Position numbers and translations under genes: made by a program. From the NCBI GenBank assembly GCA_029268305.1, contig JAJUGE010000018.1:1-45385 (forward strand): a stretch of DNA of 45,385 bases, given 5' to 3'. Source of the DNA: Alphaproteobacteria bacterium (GTDB lineage Bacteria; Pseudomonadota; Alphaproteobacteria; JAJUGE01). Each line of letters begins with the position of its first letter. Position 1 is the first letter of the stretch. Positions 16,095-25,028 of the stretch are shown in pieces. A model generated the notes under the pieces. That model saw only the letters and a list, made by a program, of their open reading frames with translations. It made no database searches and was not told the origin of the DNA.

Positions 16095-16277
16095 TCAGAC
16101 CGGCGGCGGCGGTCCCCGCCCCCGGACCAGGTGCACAAACAGAGTCGCCACGAACAGAGCGATGAAGACCACGAAGAGAATGACGGCGATGTCCGTCGCT
16201 ACTGCCGCGATTCCGCCGAAGCCGAACAGGGCGGCGACCAGCGCAAGGATAAGAAAGAAAACTGCCCAACCCAACAT
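16095..16277 (-). CDS. DUF1328 family small membrane protein
   Basis: A 60-residue peptide that is almost entirely two hydrophobic helices: [20 protein letters not shown], then [20 protein letters not shown], ending in a short basic/proline tail ([12 protein letters not shown]). Its opening LGWA and FGFGGIA match the DUF1328 (YtjA) family of short inner-membrane proteins, often associated with stress responses but of unknown function. ACGGAAA precedes the ATG at 16277. It is a single-gene unit, convergent with the hydrolase and divergent from the ABC exporter. Confidence 0.88.
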   Translation of the reverse strand: MLGWAVFFLILALVAALFGFGGIAAVATDIAVILFVVFIALFVATLFVHLVRGRGPPPPV

Positions 16278-16338
16278 TTTCCGTCTCTCATGTCGTTAAC
16301 CCGAGCCGAGAACCATCATCTGGCACAAACAGTTCCGC

Positions 16339-16354
16339 ACACTTTCTAAAGTGT
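16339..16354. promoter_or_regulatory. Perfect inverted repeat upstream of the ABC exporter
   Basis: ACACTTT-CT-AAAGTGT, 7-bp arms around a 2-base centre, lies about 90 bases upstream of the exporter ATPase start and 60 bases upstream of the DUF1328 start, in the divergent gap. The size and AT content suit an operator for a dimeric regulator. No regulator gene is adjacent, so this is inference. Confidence 0.3.
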
Positions 16355-16441
16355 CTTCGGCAACGGTTTCGAAGAGACTTCCGTGACGGTATGGTGTGCG
16401 GCCTCCAGCACCCCCTCTCTCGCAGCCGGCTCGATCCCTGA

Positions 16442-17368
16442 ATGAACTCGGTCCTTTCCATTTCGAACCTGTCGAAGACCTACGCGTCCGGCTTCCAGGC
16501 CCTGCGCAACGTCGATTTGGAGATCAGGCGCGGGGAGATCTTCGCCCTGCTCGGGCCGAACGGGGCGGGCAAGACGACGCTGATCAGCATCGTCTGCGGC
16601 CTCGTCAATGCCAGCACGGGGCGGGTCCTCGTCGACGGGCACGATATCGTTACCGATTATCGTGCGGCGCGCTCGATGATCGGGCTCGTGCCCCAGGAAC
16701 TGACGACCGACGCCTTCGAGACGGTATGGGCGACGGTCAGCTTCACCCGCGCCTTGTTCGGGAAAAAGCCGGACCCGGAGCATATCCGGAACGTCCTCGA
16801 GGGGCTGTCGCTGTGGGACAAGCGCGACAGTCGGCTGATAACGCTCTCCGGCGGCATGAAGCGGCGGGTGATGATCGCCAAGGCGCTCTCGCACGAGCCG
16901 CAGATCCTGTTTCTGGACGAGCCGACCGCAGGCGTGGATGTGGAGCTCAGGCGGGACATGTGGGATCTGGTCGAAGGCCTACGCAAGACGGGTGTGACCA
17001 TCATCCTGACGACCCACTACATCGAGGAAGCCGAGCAGATGGCCGACCGCGTCGGCGTGATCGCACGCGGCGAGATCATTCTGGTCGAGGAGAAGATCGA
17101 GCTGATGCGTAAGCTCGGGCGCAAGCAGCTGAGCCTGCATCTGCAGAAGCCGCTCGAACGCATCCCGCAATCGCTCGAGCACCATCATCTGGAGCTGTCC
17201 GCCGACGGCATGTACCTGATCTACACGTACGACACGCGGGCGGAGCGCACGGGCATCACCCGGCTGCTCGGCGATCTGAACGAAGCCGGGATCCGGTTCA
17301 GGGATCTCCACACGAGCCAGAAATCGCTCGAGGAGATTTTCGTCGATCTGGTGAGGGACAGGCGATGA
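16442..17368 (+). CDS. ABC transporter ATP-binding protein (YadG-like)
   Basis: A 308-residue ABC ATPase that energises the permease encoded next. Walker A is GPNGAGKT, the Q-loop is in GLVPQEL, the signature is [15 protein letters not shown], Walker B is [12 protein letters not shown], and the H-switch histidine is in TTHYIEE. A C-terminal extension of about 90 residues follows the nucleotide-binding domain. Length and arrangement match E. coli YadG, an ABC-2 exporter ATPase of uncertain substrate. The ATG at 16442 follows CCCTGA with no clear Shine-Dalgarno sequence, so initiation may be weak. The stop overlaps the permease start as ATGA, indicating translational coupling. Confidence 0.93.
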   Translation: MNSVLSISNLSKTYASGFQALRNVDLEIRRGEIFALLGPNGAGKTTLISIVCGLVNASTGRVLVDGHDIVTDYRAARSMIGLVPQELTTDAFETVWATVSFTRALFGKKPDPEHIRNVLEGLSLWDKRDSRLITLSGGMKRRVMIAKALSHEPQILFLDEPTAGVDVELRRDMWDLVEGLRKTGVTIILTTHYIEEAEQMADRVGVIARGEIILVEEKIELMRKLGRKQLSLHLQKPLERIPQSLEHHHLELSADGMYLIYTYDTRAERTGITRLLGDLNEAGIRFRDLHTSQKSLEEIFVDLVRDRR

Positions 17369-18126
17369 ACCTGCGGGCGGTCGCCGCCATATACGGCTTC
17401 GAGATGGCGCGCGCGAGACGCACGCTGCTGCAGAGCATCGTTTCCCCGGTCGTCTCGACTTCGCTCTATTTCGTCGTGTTCGGGGCGGCGATCGGCTCGC
17501 GCATCACGGAGATCGACGGCATCAGCTACGGCGCCTTCATCGTGCCGGGCCTGATCATGCTGATGCTGCTGACGCAGAGCATCTCGAACGCCGCCTTCGG
17601 AATCTATTTCCCCAAGTTCACCGGCACGATCTACGAGGTGCTATCCGCTCCGGTCTCCTATCTGGAGATCGTGCTGGGTTACGTCGGTGCCGCCGCCAGC
17701 AAGTCGATCATTCTCGGTCTCATCATTCTGGCGACTGCATCTCTGTTCGTGCCGCTTCGCATCGAGCACCCGTTGTGGATGGTATTCTTTCTGATGCTGA
17801 CGGCCGCGACGTTCAGCCTGTTCGGCTTCATCATCGGCATCTGGGCCGACGGCTTCGAGAAGCTGCAACTCGTGCCGTTGCTGATTGTGACGCCACTGAC
17901 TTTCCTCGGCGGCAGCTTCTATTCGATCGACATGCTGCCGCCGGTCTGGCGAACGGTGAGCCTTTTCAACCCCGTAGTGTATCTGATCAGCGGCTTCCGC
18001 TGGAGCTTCTACGGCGTCTCCGATGTGAATGTCGTCTGGAGCTTGGCGGCGACGGGTGGCTTCCTCGTAGCCTGTCTCGTCATCGTCGCCCGGATCTTCC
18101 GGACGGGATACCGGCTGAAGACCTGA
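17365..18126 (+). CDS. ABC-2 type transporter permease (YadH-like)
   Basis: A 253-residue inner-membrane permease with six predicted helices. The N-terminus ([20 protein letters not shown]) is an amphipathic elbow helix typical of ABC-2 permeases. [12 protein letters not shown] and the late block [20 protein letters not shown] followed by [18 protein letters not shown] are hallmark ABC-2 sequences. It overlaps the ATPase gene by 4 bases and would form the channel of a 2+2 exporter. The class exports polysaccharides, lipids or drugs; nothing in the neighbourhood fixes the substrate. It is the last gene of the pair, since the following TRAP genes have their own candidate promoter. Confidence 0.93.
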   Translation: MNLRAVAAIYGFEMARARRTLLQSIVSPVVSTSLYFVVFGAAIGSRITEIDGISYGAFIVPGLIMLMLLTQSISNAAFGIYFPKFTGTIYEVLSAPVSYLEIVLGYVGAAASKSIILGLIILATASLFVPLRIEHPLWMVFFLMLTAATFSLFGFIIGIWADGFEKLQLVPLLIVTPLTFLGGSFYSIDMLPPVWRTVSLFNPVVYLISGFRWSFYGVSDVNVVWSLAATGGFLVACLVIVARIFRTGYRLKT

Positions 18127-18165
18127 ACCGACCCTGCTTCCGAACAAGTGTCGGCGCGGGGCTGT

Positions 18166-18181
18166 TGGCACGGGACTTGTA
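18166..18181 (+). promoter_or_regulatory. Candidate sigma-54 (-24/-12) promoter of the TRAP operon
   Basis: TGGCACGGGACTTGTA matches the sigma-54 consensus TGGCACG-N4-TTGCW at every defined position except the -12 C, which is T here. The predicted start would fall near 18191, leaving a leader of about 45 bases to the dctP ATG. DctP-type TRAP operons controlled by sigma-54 and DctB/DctD are known elsewhere. No such regulator is in the window, and the -12 mismatch weakens the call. Confidence 0.35.
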
Positions 18182-18235
18182 CGTTATGCTGTCTCCGGAA
18201 CGAGAGGCGGTATTCGCGCAGATGGGGAGGCTCCG

Positions 18236-19207
18236 ATGACTTTCGCAAGACAGATTGCGGCCGTGGCGACCGTTGGCCTGATGTCCTGGTCCGCGGCAGC
18301 GCAGACGACGTGGGAGATGCCCACGCCGTATCCCGAGGCCGAGTTCCACACGAAGAACATCCACATGTTCGTGGAGGAGGTGGAGCAGCTCACCGGATCG
18401 GAGCTCAAGATCAATGTCCACAGCGGCCAGTCCCTCTTCAAGCACCCCGAGATCAAGCGGGCGGTGCAGACCGGGCAAGTCCCGATCGCCGAGATGATGA
18501 TCGCGAACCTGCTGAACGAGGACCCGATCTTCGGCGTGGACGCTGTGCCGTTCCTCGCGACCAGCTATGACGAGGCGAAGAAGCTGTGGGAAGCACAGCG
18601 GCCATATGTCGAGCAACGCATGGAGAAGCAGGGCCTGCGGTTACTCTACGCCGTGCCATGGCCGGGCCAGGGCTTCTACTCGAAGAAGCCGATCGAGTCG
18701 CTCGACGACCTGAAGGGGCTCAAGTTCCGCACGTACAATGCCGTGACGGCCTCGATGGCGGAGCGGATGGGCGCGGTGCCGACCATCGTCGAGGCGGTGG
18801 AGATTCCGCAGGCCTTTTCCGCCGGCATCGTCGACGCGATGGTGACCTCCGCCGCTACCGGTGCACGCACCAAGGCGTGGGACTTCGCGAAGTACTTCTA
18901 CGACATCAATGCCTGGATGCCGAAGAACATGGTGTTCGTGAGCGAGCGCGCCTGGCGGCAGCTCTCAGACGCCGAGCGGGAGGCGCTGGAGAAAGCCGCC
19001 GTGGCCGCCGAGGAACGTGGCTGGCAGATGAGCGAAGAGGTCACCGCGAGCAGCCTTCAGGAGCTGACCGACGGCGGCATCACGGTCGAGGAGGGCTCGG
19101 CCGAGCTGCGCGAACAGCTCCGCGAGATCGGCATGGCCATGGCCGCCGACTGGGAGAAGAGTGCGGGCGAAGACGGGGCGGCGCTGCTGCAGGAATACCG
19201 CAAGTAG
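18236..19207 (+). CDS. dctP: TRAP transporter substrate-binding protein DctP
   Basis: A 323-residue periplasmic binding protein of a tripartite ATP-independent transporter, capturing a carboxylate-type ligand for the DctQM membrane subunits. Residues 1-22 are a Sec signal peptide (MTFARQIAAV... SAAA before QTT). The DctP-family core is visible: KSKKPIESLDDLKGLKFR-like segment (YSKKPIESLDDLKGLKFR), MGAVPTIVEAVEIPQAFSAG and VDAMVTSAATG. The conserved arginine in GLKFRTYN normally salt-bridges the ligand carboxylate. GGGGAGG lies 5 bases before the ATG. It is first in the operon, 27 bases ahead of the small permease; the higher dosage usual for binding proteins would fit. The ligand is unknown. 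Confidence 0.93.
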   Translation: MTFARQIAAVATVGLMSWSAAAQTTWEMPTPYPEAEFHTKNIHMFVEEVEQLTGSELKINVHSGQSLFKHPEIKRAVQTGQVPIAEMMIANLLNEDPIFGVDAVPFLATSYDEAKKLWEAQRPYVEQRMEKQGLRLLYAVPWPGQGFYSKKPIESLDDLKGLKFRTYNAVTASMAERMGAVPTIVEAVEIPQAFSAGIVDAMVTSAATGARTKAWDFAKYFYDINAWMPKNMVFVSERAWRQLSDAEREALEKAAVAAEERGWQMSEEVTASSLQELTDGGITVEEGSAELREQLREIGMAMAADWEKSAGEDGAALLQEYRK

Positions 19208-19234
19208 GGCATAGAGCAGGGCGGGCGTCTGCCA

Positions 19235-19768
19235 GTGGAACGAGCGCTCGACCGCCTGTTCAGCGCCTGCGGCGCCCTCGCCGCGGCGTTTCTGGTCGGC
19301 ATCTGCGTGCTCGTTCTGGCGCAGATCGTGGCGCGTTTGCTCGGCACCGTCGTTCCGTCCGCTGACGAGTTCGCCGGCTATTGTCTGTCGGCGTCCTCGT
19401 TTCTGGCGCTCGGCTACGCGCTCCGGCACAGCAGCCACATCCGCGTCACACTGATCCTGGATCGACTGCCGCCGGTCAGGCGTCGGGTTGCGGAGATCGT
19501 CTGCGTCGCGATCGGGCTCGGACTCAGCCTCTACCTGACCTACTACGTCGCGGAGATGGTCTATTTCTCGATGACGTTCGGCGACGTGACCCAGGGCCTG
19601 GTCCCGATCCCGCTCTGGATTCCGCAAACGGGCATGCTGGTAGGCATCGCTCTCTTGAGCCTGGCGTTCATGGTCGATGCCGTACGGCTCCTCCAGGGCA
19701 GGGATCCGTCCTACATGGTCGCGGCTGCGTCCGACGACCGACCGTTCTCCGACTCACGGGACATCTGA
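19235..19768 (+). CDS. dctQ: TRAP transporter small permease DctQ
   Basis: A 177-residue four-helix membrane protein. Helix 1 is LAAAFLVGICVLVLAQIVARLL, followed by PSADEFAGYCLSASSFLALGYALRHSSHIRV, the standard DctQ block. Helices 3 and 4 bracket PLWIPQTGMLVGIALLSLAF. DctQ forms the membrane complex with the large permease DctM. The start is GTG at 19235, within reach of an AGGGCGGG purine tract. Only one base separates its stop from the dctM ATG, so the two are almost certainly co-translated. Confidence 0.9.
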   Translation: MERALDRLFSACGALAAAFLVGICVLVLAQIVARLLGTVVPSADEFAGYCLSASSFLALGYALRHSSHIRVTLILDRLPPVRRRVAEIVCVAIGLGLSLYLTYYVAEMVYFSMTFGDVTQGLVPIPLWIPQTGMLVGIALLSLAFMVDAVRLLQGRDPSYMVAAASDDRPFSDSRDI

Positions 19769-19769
19769 C

Positions 19770-21074
19770 ATGGACGCCGGCTTCCTCGGGGCTCTGCTCG
19801 GTCTTTCCTTGCTGGTGCTGCTCGCGATGGGAGTCTGGGTCGGGATCTCGCTGTTCGTGGTCGGGCTCCTCGCGATCATGGCGTTCTCCTCTTCCCCCGC
19901 AGGCTCGATCATGGCGACGACGAGCTGGGGACAGTCCTGGTCCTGGGCCCTGACCGCGCTGCCCCTGTTCATCTGGATGGGAGAGATCCTGTTCCGGACC
20001 CGCCTCGCGGAGGACATGTTCGAGGGGCTGGCACCCTGGATGAGACGAATCCCCGGCCGGCTCATGCATGTGAACGTGCTCGGGTGCGGCATTTTTGCCG
20101 CCGTCTCCGGATCTTCGGCCGCCACGACGGCCACGATTGGCCGGATCACAATCCCCGAGCTAGCGAAGCGCGGCTACGACGAGCGGATGACGCTCGGCAC
20201 GCTGGCCGGATCGGCGACGCTGGGGCTTCTGATCCCGCCCTCGATCATTCTGATCGTCTACGGGGTCGCCGCGGATGTTTCGATCAGCCGCCTCTTCATC
20301 GCCGGCGTGATACCCGGCCTGTTGCTCATCGTCCTGTTCATGGGGACCATCGTAGTCTGGTCGCTGGCAAACCCATCGAAGGTGCCGCCGCCGGAACCGC
20401 GCATGACTCTGGCGGAGAGGGTTCGCGCGGCTGGCAGGCTCATCCCGATCGTCCTGCTGATCGTCTGCGTGATCGGATCGATCTATGTGGGCATCGCGAC
20501 CGCCACGGAAGCGGCGGCCGTGGGCGTGGCGGGAGCCTTGATCCTGTCGGCGGTGACCGGTTCGCTAACTTGGGAAAGTTTCCGGGAAAGCTTGCTCGGC
20601 GCCACCCGCACTTCCTGCATGGTCGCCTTCATTCTCGCCGGAGCGGCTTTTCTTTCGGTGGCGATGGGGTTCACCGGCATCCCGCGCAACCTCGCGCAAT
20701 GGATCGGCGCGATGGAATTGTCGCCGGCGATGCTGCTGGTGGCGCTGACCCTCTTCTTCATTGTGCTCGGCTGCTTTCTCGACGGCATTTCCATCGTGGT
20801 TCTCACGGCTGCCGTCATCATGCCGATGGTCGAACAAGCGGGGATCGACCTGATCTGGTTCGGGATCTACATCGTCGTCGTGGTCGAAATGTCGCAGATC
20901 ACGCCGCCGGTGGGCCTGAACTTGTTCGTACTGCAATCGCTGACCGACCGTGACCTGCTGTACCTGGCAAGGGCAGCGGTGCCGTTCTTCCTGGTGATGG
21001 TGCTGATGGTCGGGTTGCTGGTCCTCGTGCCGGAGCTCGCCACCTATCTCCCACGGCAGATGACCCAGCGCTGA
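19770..21074 (+). CDS. dctM: TRAP transporter large permease DctM
   Basis: A 434-residue large permease of about 12 helices, the ion-coupled transport subunit of the TRAP system. Diagnostic stretches are LPLFIWMGEILFRTRLAEDMF, FAAVSGSSAATTATIG, GSATLGLLIPPSIILIVYGV and the mirrored second half with FLDGISIVVLTAAVIMP and QITPPVGLNLFVLQ. I take the ATG at 19770, directly after the dctQ stop; an in-frame start about 90 bases earlier lies inside dctQ and adds a non-membrane leader. It ends 3 bases before the stop of the convergent deacetylase gene. Confidence 0.93.
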   Translation: MDAGFLGALLGLSLLVLLAMGVWVGISLFVVGLLAIMAFSSSPAGSIMATTSWGQSWSWALTALPLFIWMGEILFRTRLAEDMFEGLAPWMRRIPGRLMHVNVLGCGIFAAVSGSSAATTATIGRITIPELAKRGYDERMTLGTLAGSATLGLLIPPSIILIVYGVAADVSISRLFIAGVIPGLLLIVLFMGTIVVWSLANPSKVPPPEPRMTLAERVRAAGRLIPIVLLIVCVIGSIYVGIATATEAAAVGVAGALILSAVTGSLTWESFRESLLGATRTSCMVAFILAGAAFLSVAMGFTGIPRNLAQWIGAMELSPAMLLVALTLFFIVLGCFLDGISIVVLTAAVIMPMVEQAGIDLIWFGIYIVVVVEMSQITPPVGLNLFVLQSLTDRDLLYLARAAVPFFLVMVLMVGLLVLVPELATYLPRQMTQR

Positions 21075-21085
21075 GGATCAGCTTT
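21070..21085 (+). terminator. Weak hairpin after dctM, possible terminator
   Basis: GCTGA-GGA-TCAGC followed by TTT spans the stop codons of both dctM and the convergent deacetylase gene. The stem is only 5 bp and the U-tract short, so it may be fortuitous. Confidence 0.25.
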
Positions 21086-21971
21086 CCCCGAGCAGGGCGC
21101 CGTCCGTCCCATCCTCCGCGACGAACCAGTCCGCGATCTCGCTTCCGGTGACGAAGACGGTGTCTTCGCGCGCGAGCAGCAGGTCCAGACACCGCGCGAG
21201 GATGTCGGCGCGGTGCGGCACGCCCATGATATGCGGGTGGAGCGCGATCGTGAGCACCCTCGGCTGGCTCGCCAGCTCGCCTTCGAGCACCCGGAGCGTC
21301 ATTTCGAGCCGCCGGAGCATCTCCTCGGAGGTCTGCTGCTGAATGGCATAGAGCGGCACATCGTTCAGCTCGAGCGTGTACGGCATCGCGATCATCGGGC
21401 CGTGCTTCGTCCGCATCCAGCAGGGCAGGTCGTCGACGAACCAGTCGGCCAGCCATTCGATCCCCGCGGCCTTGAGTATGTCCGGGGTATCGAAACTCTC
21501 GCCAGCGCCGGGGCCGAACCAGCCACGCGTCTTCCGGCCGGTAAGGCGCTCGAGGCGCTCGAGACTGCGGTGAATGACGGCCGCCTCATCCTCTTCGAAC
21601 TGCAAGGAGCGCTGCACCCAGCCGTGTCCGACGAATTCCCAGTCCGCGGCCAGCATCGCCTCGGCGCAGCTCGGATAGACGTCGGCACAGGCGGCGTTCA
21701 TGAAAGTGGTCGCCCTGAAGCCGCGTTCGCCGATGATCTGCAGGAGCCGAGGCATGCCGGCGCGCATGCCATATTCCACCCACGAGAAGTTGCCTACGTC
21801 GGGAATCGGCGACTTGCCGTGCGGAGCGGGCAGGGCGGCCCGGGGCATCGCCTGGTCGAACGGCCAGTATTCGACATTGACCACGACGTGCACCATCAGG
21901 GGCTTGCCCCGGAGCGGCGCCAGCGGCCGGCGCTCGGTGGACATCGCGTATGGGATGCGGGGGTTCGACAT
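21078..21971 (-). CDS. Polysaccharide deacetylase family protein (PuuE/cyclic imidase-like)
   Basis: A 297-residue cytoplasmic NodB-fold protein of the PuuE branch. This branch includes metal-independent allantoinases and cyclic-imide hydrolases rather than true chitin deacetylases. Typical blocks are VVVNVEYWPFDQAMPR, NFSWVEYGMRAGMPRLLQII, FMNAACADVYP, WEFVGHGWVQRSLQFEEDE, GWFGPGAGESFDTPDIL and IALHPHIMGVPHR. There is no signal peptide, which argues against cell-wall action. CGGAGGGACC precedes the ATG at 21971. The convergent TRAP operon could import its substrate, but this is only positional. Allantoin-type or cyclic-imide hydrolysis is the best guess. Confidence 0.85.
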   Translation of the reverse strand: MSNPRIPYAMSTERRPLAPLRGKPLMVHVVVNVEYWPFDQAMPRAALPAPHGKSPIPDVGNFSWVEYGMRAGMPRLLQIIGERGFRATTFMNAACADVYPSCAEAMLAADWEFVGHGWVQRSLQFEEDEAAVIHRSLERLERLTGRKTRGWFGPGAGESFDTPDILKAAGIEWLADWFVDDLPCWMRTKHGPMIAMPYTLELNDVPLYAIQQQTSEEMLRRLEMTLRVLEGELASQPRVLTIALHPHIMGVPHRADILARCLDLLLAREDTVFVTGSEIADWFVAEDGTDGALLGES

Positions 21972-22111
21972 GGTCCCTCCGGGAAAACCGGGCCGGGCGT
22001 CGTTGCGCGGAGCACGCCCGTCCTCAGATTAGCGCCGACGGCGGAGCCGGGAAAGGCAGGCAGCCGCTCGCGAATATCGCCCGCGATCGACACTCGCCAT
22101 GGAGCGCTGAT

Positions 22112-23770
22112 TCACCGATCGCCGCGCTTCAGCTCCCCATACAGCCTCATGCCATCGTCCCTGAACGCCCGTCGGGAACCATCCCGACTGTAGAACATGT
22201 GCCCTCCCTCGTAGCGGCGGACCGCGATCCGCTCCCGCAGCGCCGGGGGCAGGTCGAGCTGGTTCAGGAGATAGGTCGAGGCGTAGTAGGGCGTCACCAG
22301 ATCGTAGAGGCCGTGGACCAGCAGGGCCCGCAGGTCGTCGTTCTGCTTGAAGGCGTTTTCCAGATTGTCGGTTGCCCCCGGAGGTCCGCTGCGGCTCGAA
22401 CCGTCGCGCCACTGCCAACCCTGGTTCACCCGGCGGTTCAGGATCTCGTACGGCAGGTCCGTCTCGATGCCGAGGTCGGCACGGACATAGTGATTGAAGC
22501 CGGCCACGATGGCCGCGCTGATGCGGGACAGGCGCGGGTCCCGGTAGCGGTCGCCGTGGGGCGCCGGATAGCTGATCGACGCGTCGTACAGGCTCACGAT
22601 CCGGCTTTCGTCCCTCAGCAAGCGACCGGCGAACGTTTCCAACGACAACTTGCCTTCGTGTCGCACGACGAGCTCGGGCGGCAGACCGACGAAGCCGGCG
22701 AGGCGGCCGAGGAGGGCCGACCGCTCCGACTCGGCCAGCGAGCGGCCTTCCGCCAGCCCGGGCAGCAGGTCACGGATCGTGAAGCGCTCGACCTCTTCCA
22801 GGAAGGGTTGGCGATCCGCCTCGCCCCCATGCTTCGGTCCCGCCCGGCCATGGTGATGTGCGGCGGCCGCGAAGGACGGCACACGCGTAATCCAGGGGAG
22901 GAGGCGGAACCGGTCGCTCGATAGCAGGCCGAGCTCGAGCGCAGGCGAGATCATGACGATGCCTTCGACGGATATTCCGAAGTCGGAATGCAGCCGGTCG
23001 GCGAGTGCGGCGACGCGGAAGCCGCCATAACTTTCCCCGGCGAGAACGGTCGGCGAGAGCCAGCGCTCGTTGCGGGAGAGATAGAGGCGGATGAAGGCGC
23101 CGAGCGTATCGAGATCCTTTTCCGTCTCCCAGAACGCGGAGGCGTCGCTCTTTGACGTCTGCTCGCGCTTCTCGTCTTCGGGGCCGATGCTCCGGCTGTA
23201 GCCCGTGCCGATCGGGTCGATGAAGACGAGATCCGTGAAGGTGAGCCAGGTTTCGTCGTTGTCCACCAGCGGCCCCGGATCGGGCGCGATGCGGCCGCCT
23301 TCGCCGAACTCTATGCGGCGCGGCCCCATCGCGCCGAGGTGCAGGTAGGCCGCGGCAGCGCCCGGACCGCCATTGAAGACGAAGGTGATCGGCCGTTCCG
23401 CCGCCGCTGCCTCCGTGGTGTAGGCCACGTAGAACATGCGGCCACGCGCACCTTCCTCGCCCGCCTCCGGGATGGTGAGGGTGCCCGCCCTCGCGACGTA
23501 CTCCAGCTCCCGGCCGCCGGACGTCAGAACGTGCCGCGTCTCGGTGTCGGCTATGAGCCCGGACGAGCCTTCTTCGGTCTGCCGGTCACTGGGGGCAGCA
23601 TCTTCGGCTGCGGCTACGGGCGCCGGCTCCATGGTCGCCGTGAGCAGCAACAGCAGCAGGACGACAATCCCGCGCTTTATCGGGTTGCGGCCAGCATCGC
23701 GGCGCTCGGGTCGCGGCCGCACGTCAGGTTTCCAACGGGCGCATCGAGAGGGTGGCGGCGGCAAGTTCAT
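22112..23770 (-). CDS. Secreted S10 family serine carboxypeptidase
   Basis: A 552-residue serine carboxypeptidase-like protein. A hydrophobic segment at about residues 33-46 (IKRGIVVLLLLLL) followed by PAPVAAAED suggests export with cleavage near residue 55; the 30-residue basic leader before it is long, so the true start may be internal. The alpha/beta-hydrolase triad is visible: GESYGG with Ser247, GLYDLVTPY with Asp490, and EGGHMFY with His524. The oxyanion/substrate segment is FVFNGGPGAAAAYLHLG. Family members release C-terminal residues from peptides, here presumably in the periplasm. GAGGACC precedes the ATG. It is followed upstream on the same strand by the LLM oxidoreductase gene, 41 bases away, so the two may be co-transcribed. 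Confidence 0.9.
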   Translation of the reverse strand: MNLPPPPSRCARWKPDVRPRPERRDAGRNPIKRGIVVLLLLLLTATMEPAPVAAAEDAAPSDRQTEEGSSGLIADTETRHVLTSGGRELEYVARAGTLTIPEAGEEGARGRMFYVAYTTEAAAAERPITFVFNGGPGAAAAYLHLGAMGPRRIEFGEGGRIAPDPGPLVDNDETWLTFTDLVFIDPIGTGYSRSIGPEDEKREQTSKSDASAFWETEKDLDTLGAFIRLYLSRNERWLSPTVLAGESYGGFRVAALADRLHSDFGISVEGIVMISPALELGLLSSDRFRLLPWITRVPSFAAAAHHHGRAGPKHGGEADRQPFLEEVERFTIRDLLPGLAEGRSLAESERSALLGRLAGFVGLPPELVVRHEGKLSLETFAGRLLRDESRIVSLYDASISYPAPHGDRYRDPRLSRISAAIVAGFNHYVRADLGIETDLPYEILNRRVNQGWQWRDGSSRSGPPGATDNLENAFKQNDDLRALLVHGLYDLVTPYYASTYLLNQLDLPPALRERIAVRRYEGGHMFYSRDGSRRAFRDDGMRLYGELKRGDR

Positions 23771-23811
23771 CGGTCCTCATGCGTTCCTCCGTCTTCGTGC
23801 GTTCCGGCCGG

Positions 23812-24870
23812 TCACAGCCGCGCCATCACCTTGCGTGCGAAGTCCTCGATCATTCGATATTGCTGATCGAATGGCGGGATAAAGCTCATGCCGGTCAGAC
23901 CCTCGCGCTCCAGCTCGCGGATCTGGTCGACGATCTCCTCGGGCTGGCCGGCGATGCAGAAGCGGCGAATCATCTCCGGCGTCACGAAGCGCGCCTCGTC
24001 CGGGTCCAGATGGCTGTAATGGCTGCCGTGCATCTGCTGGTGGCGCCGTTCGGAATCCCGCTTCTTCAGGAAGTCGAGGTACTCCTCCCAGATCGGCAGG
24101 ACGTAGTCGGGCGGCTCGGCACCGGATTCGCGGTAGCGCTCGGCCACGAAATGGACATTGGTCATCACTGCAGGGCCCGCCACGGCCTTGGCGCGCTCCG
24201 ACTCGAGGGTCTCGCCCGGCGCCAGCATCAGCAGGTTTACGAGCGCGAAGGTCTCGAAGCCGTCGAGCGACCGCCCCGCCGCTTCTGCTCCGCGCCGCAC
24301 GTTGGCGAGAGCGGCGGGAATGCGCCCGCCGCGGGGGATGCTGGTAATCAGGCCGTCGCCGAGTTCTCCCGCCAGCGCCTGCGCTCGCGGCCCGAAGCCG
24401 CCGACATGGATCGGCACCGGGTGCTCCACGTCGACATACCGGTAATGCAGGTTCTCGAAGCGGATCGGATGGGTGACGCCCTTGTGGGTGAACTCGACCT
24501 CCTCGCCCCGCAACAGGGCCCGCACGACGCGGATGTATTCGGCGAACGCCTTCACGGTCGCAGGCTTGTGGCCGAGGGTGCGCATCGCCGTGTTGCCGGT
24601 GCCGAGCCCCATGAAGCATCGCCCGGGAGCGAGGCGGTTGATCGTTGCCATGCCGTTCGCGGCGACCGGCGCGAGTCGCAGGCCGGGAACTGCGACGCCC
24701 ATGCCGAGCCGGATCGTCCGCGTCTGCTGCGCCGCCAGGGCCAGCACGGCGAACGGCTCCGAGCGCAGCATCGGGCTGTCCGTCACCCAGCAGAAGTCGT
24801 AGCCGAGGTTCTCGGCATGGGTGACGATCCCGATTTCGTCGATCTTGTTGGCGCTCAGCCCGAACTTCAT
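23812..24870 (-). CDS. LLM class flavin-dependent oxidoreductase
   Basis: A 352-residue luciferase-like monooxygenase-family TIM barrel using FMN or F420. The N-terminus MKFGLSANKIDEIGIVTHAENLGYDFCWVTDS, then IRLGMGVAVP, and GRCFMGLGTGNTAMRTLG are typical, as are PIHVGGFGPRAQALAGELGDGLI and the C-terminal FCIAGQPEEIVDQIREL. These resemble the methylenetetrahydromethanopterin-reductase-like subgroup. The substrate is unknown. GGGAGGAAC lies 4 bases before the ATG at 24870. It is divergent from the Tat transglutaminase gene over a 158-base gap containing a consensus TATAAT at 24887-24892 (plus strand) without a convincing -35 box. Confidence 0.9.
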   Translation of the reverse strand: MKFGLSANKIDEIGIVTHAENLGYDFCWVTDSPMLRSEPFAVLALAAQQTRTIRLGMGVAVPGLRLAPVAANGMATINRLAPGRCFMGLGTGNTAMRTLGHKPATVKAFAEYIRVVRALLRGEEVEFTHKGVTHPIRFENLHYRYVDVEHPVPIHVGGFGPRAQALAGELGDGLITSIPRGGRIPAALANVRRGAEAAGRSLDGFETFALVNLLMLAPGETLESERAKAVAGPAVMTNVHFVAERYRESGAEPPDYVLPIWEEYLDFLKKRDSERRHQQMHGSHYSHLDPDEARFVTPEMIRRFCIAGQPEEIVDQIRELEREGLTGMSFIPPFDQQYRMIEDFARKVMARL

Positions 24871-25028
24871 ACCCGTTCCTCCCGGCTATAATTCTTCCCG
24901 GCATTCTGGCGAACCCGGGGCCGCCGGACCAGCAGCGTTGCGCATTGCGCCGAGTTGCCGGCCCGGATACCGTTCGCGTCGGCCGGGTTCGTTCCGGCGA
25001 TGAAGAAGACGAGCGCTGGAGGGAAGGG

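Noticed and set aside
16321..16336. TGGCACAAACAGTTCC as a sigma-54 promoter for the ABC exporter
   Set aside because: The -24 half is perfect, but the -12 GC is absent at the required spacing.
24887..24892. TATAAT as a promoter for the transglutaminase gene
   Set aside because: A perfect -10 sequence, but no -35 match at 16-18 bases, and it lies about 140 bases upstream of the start.
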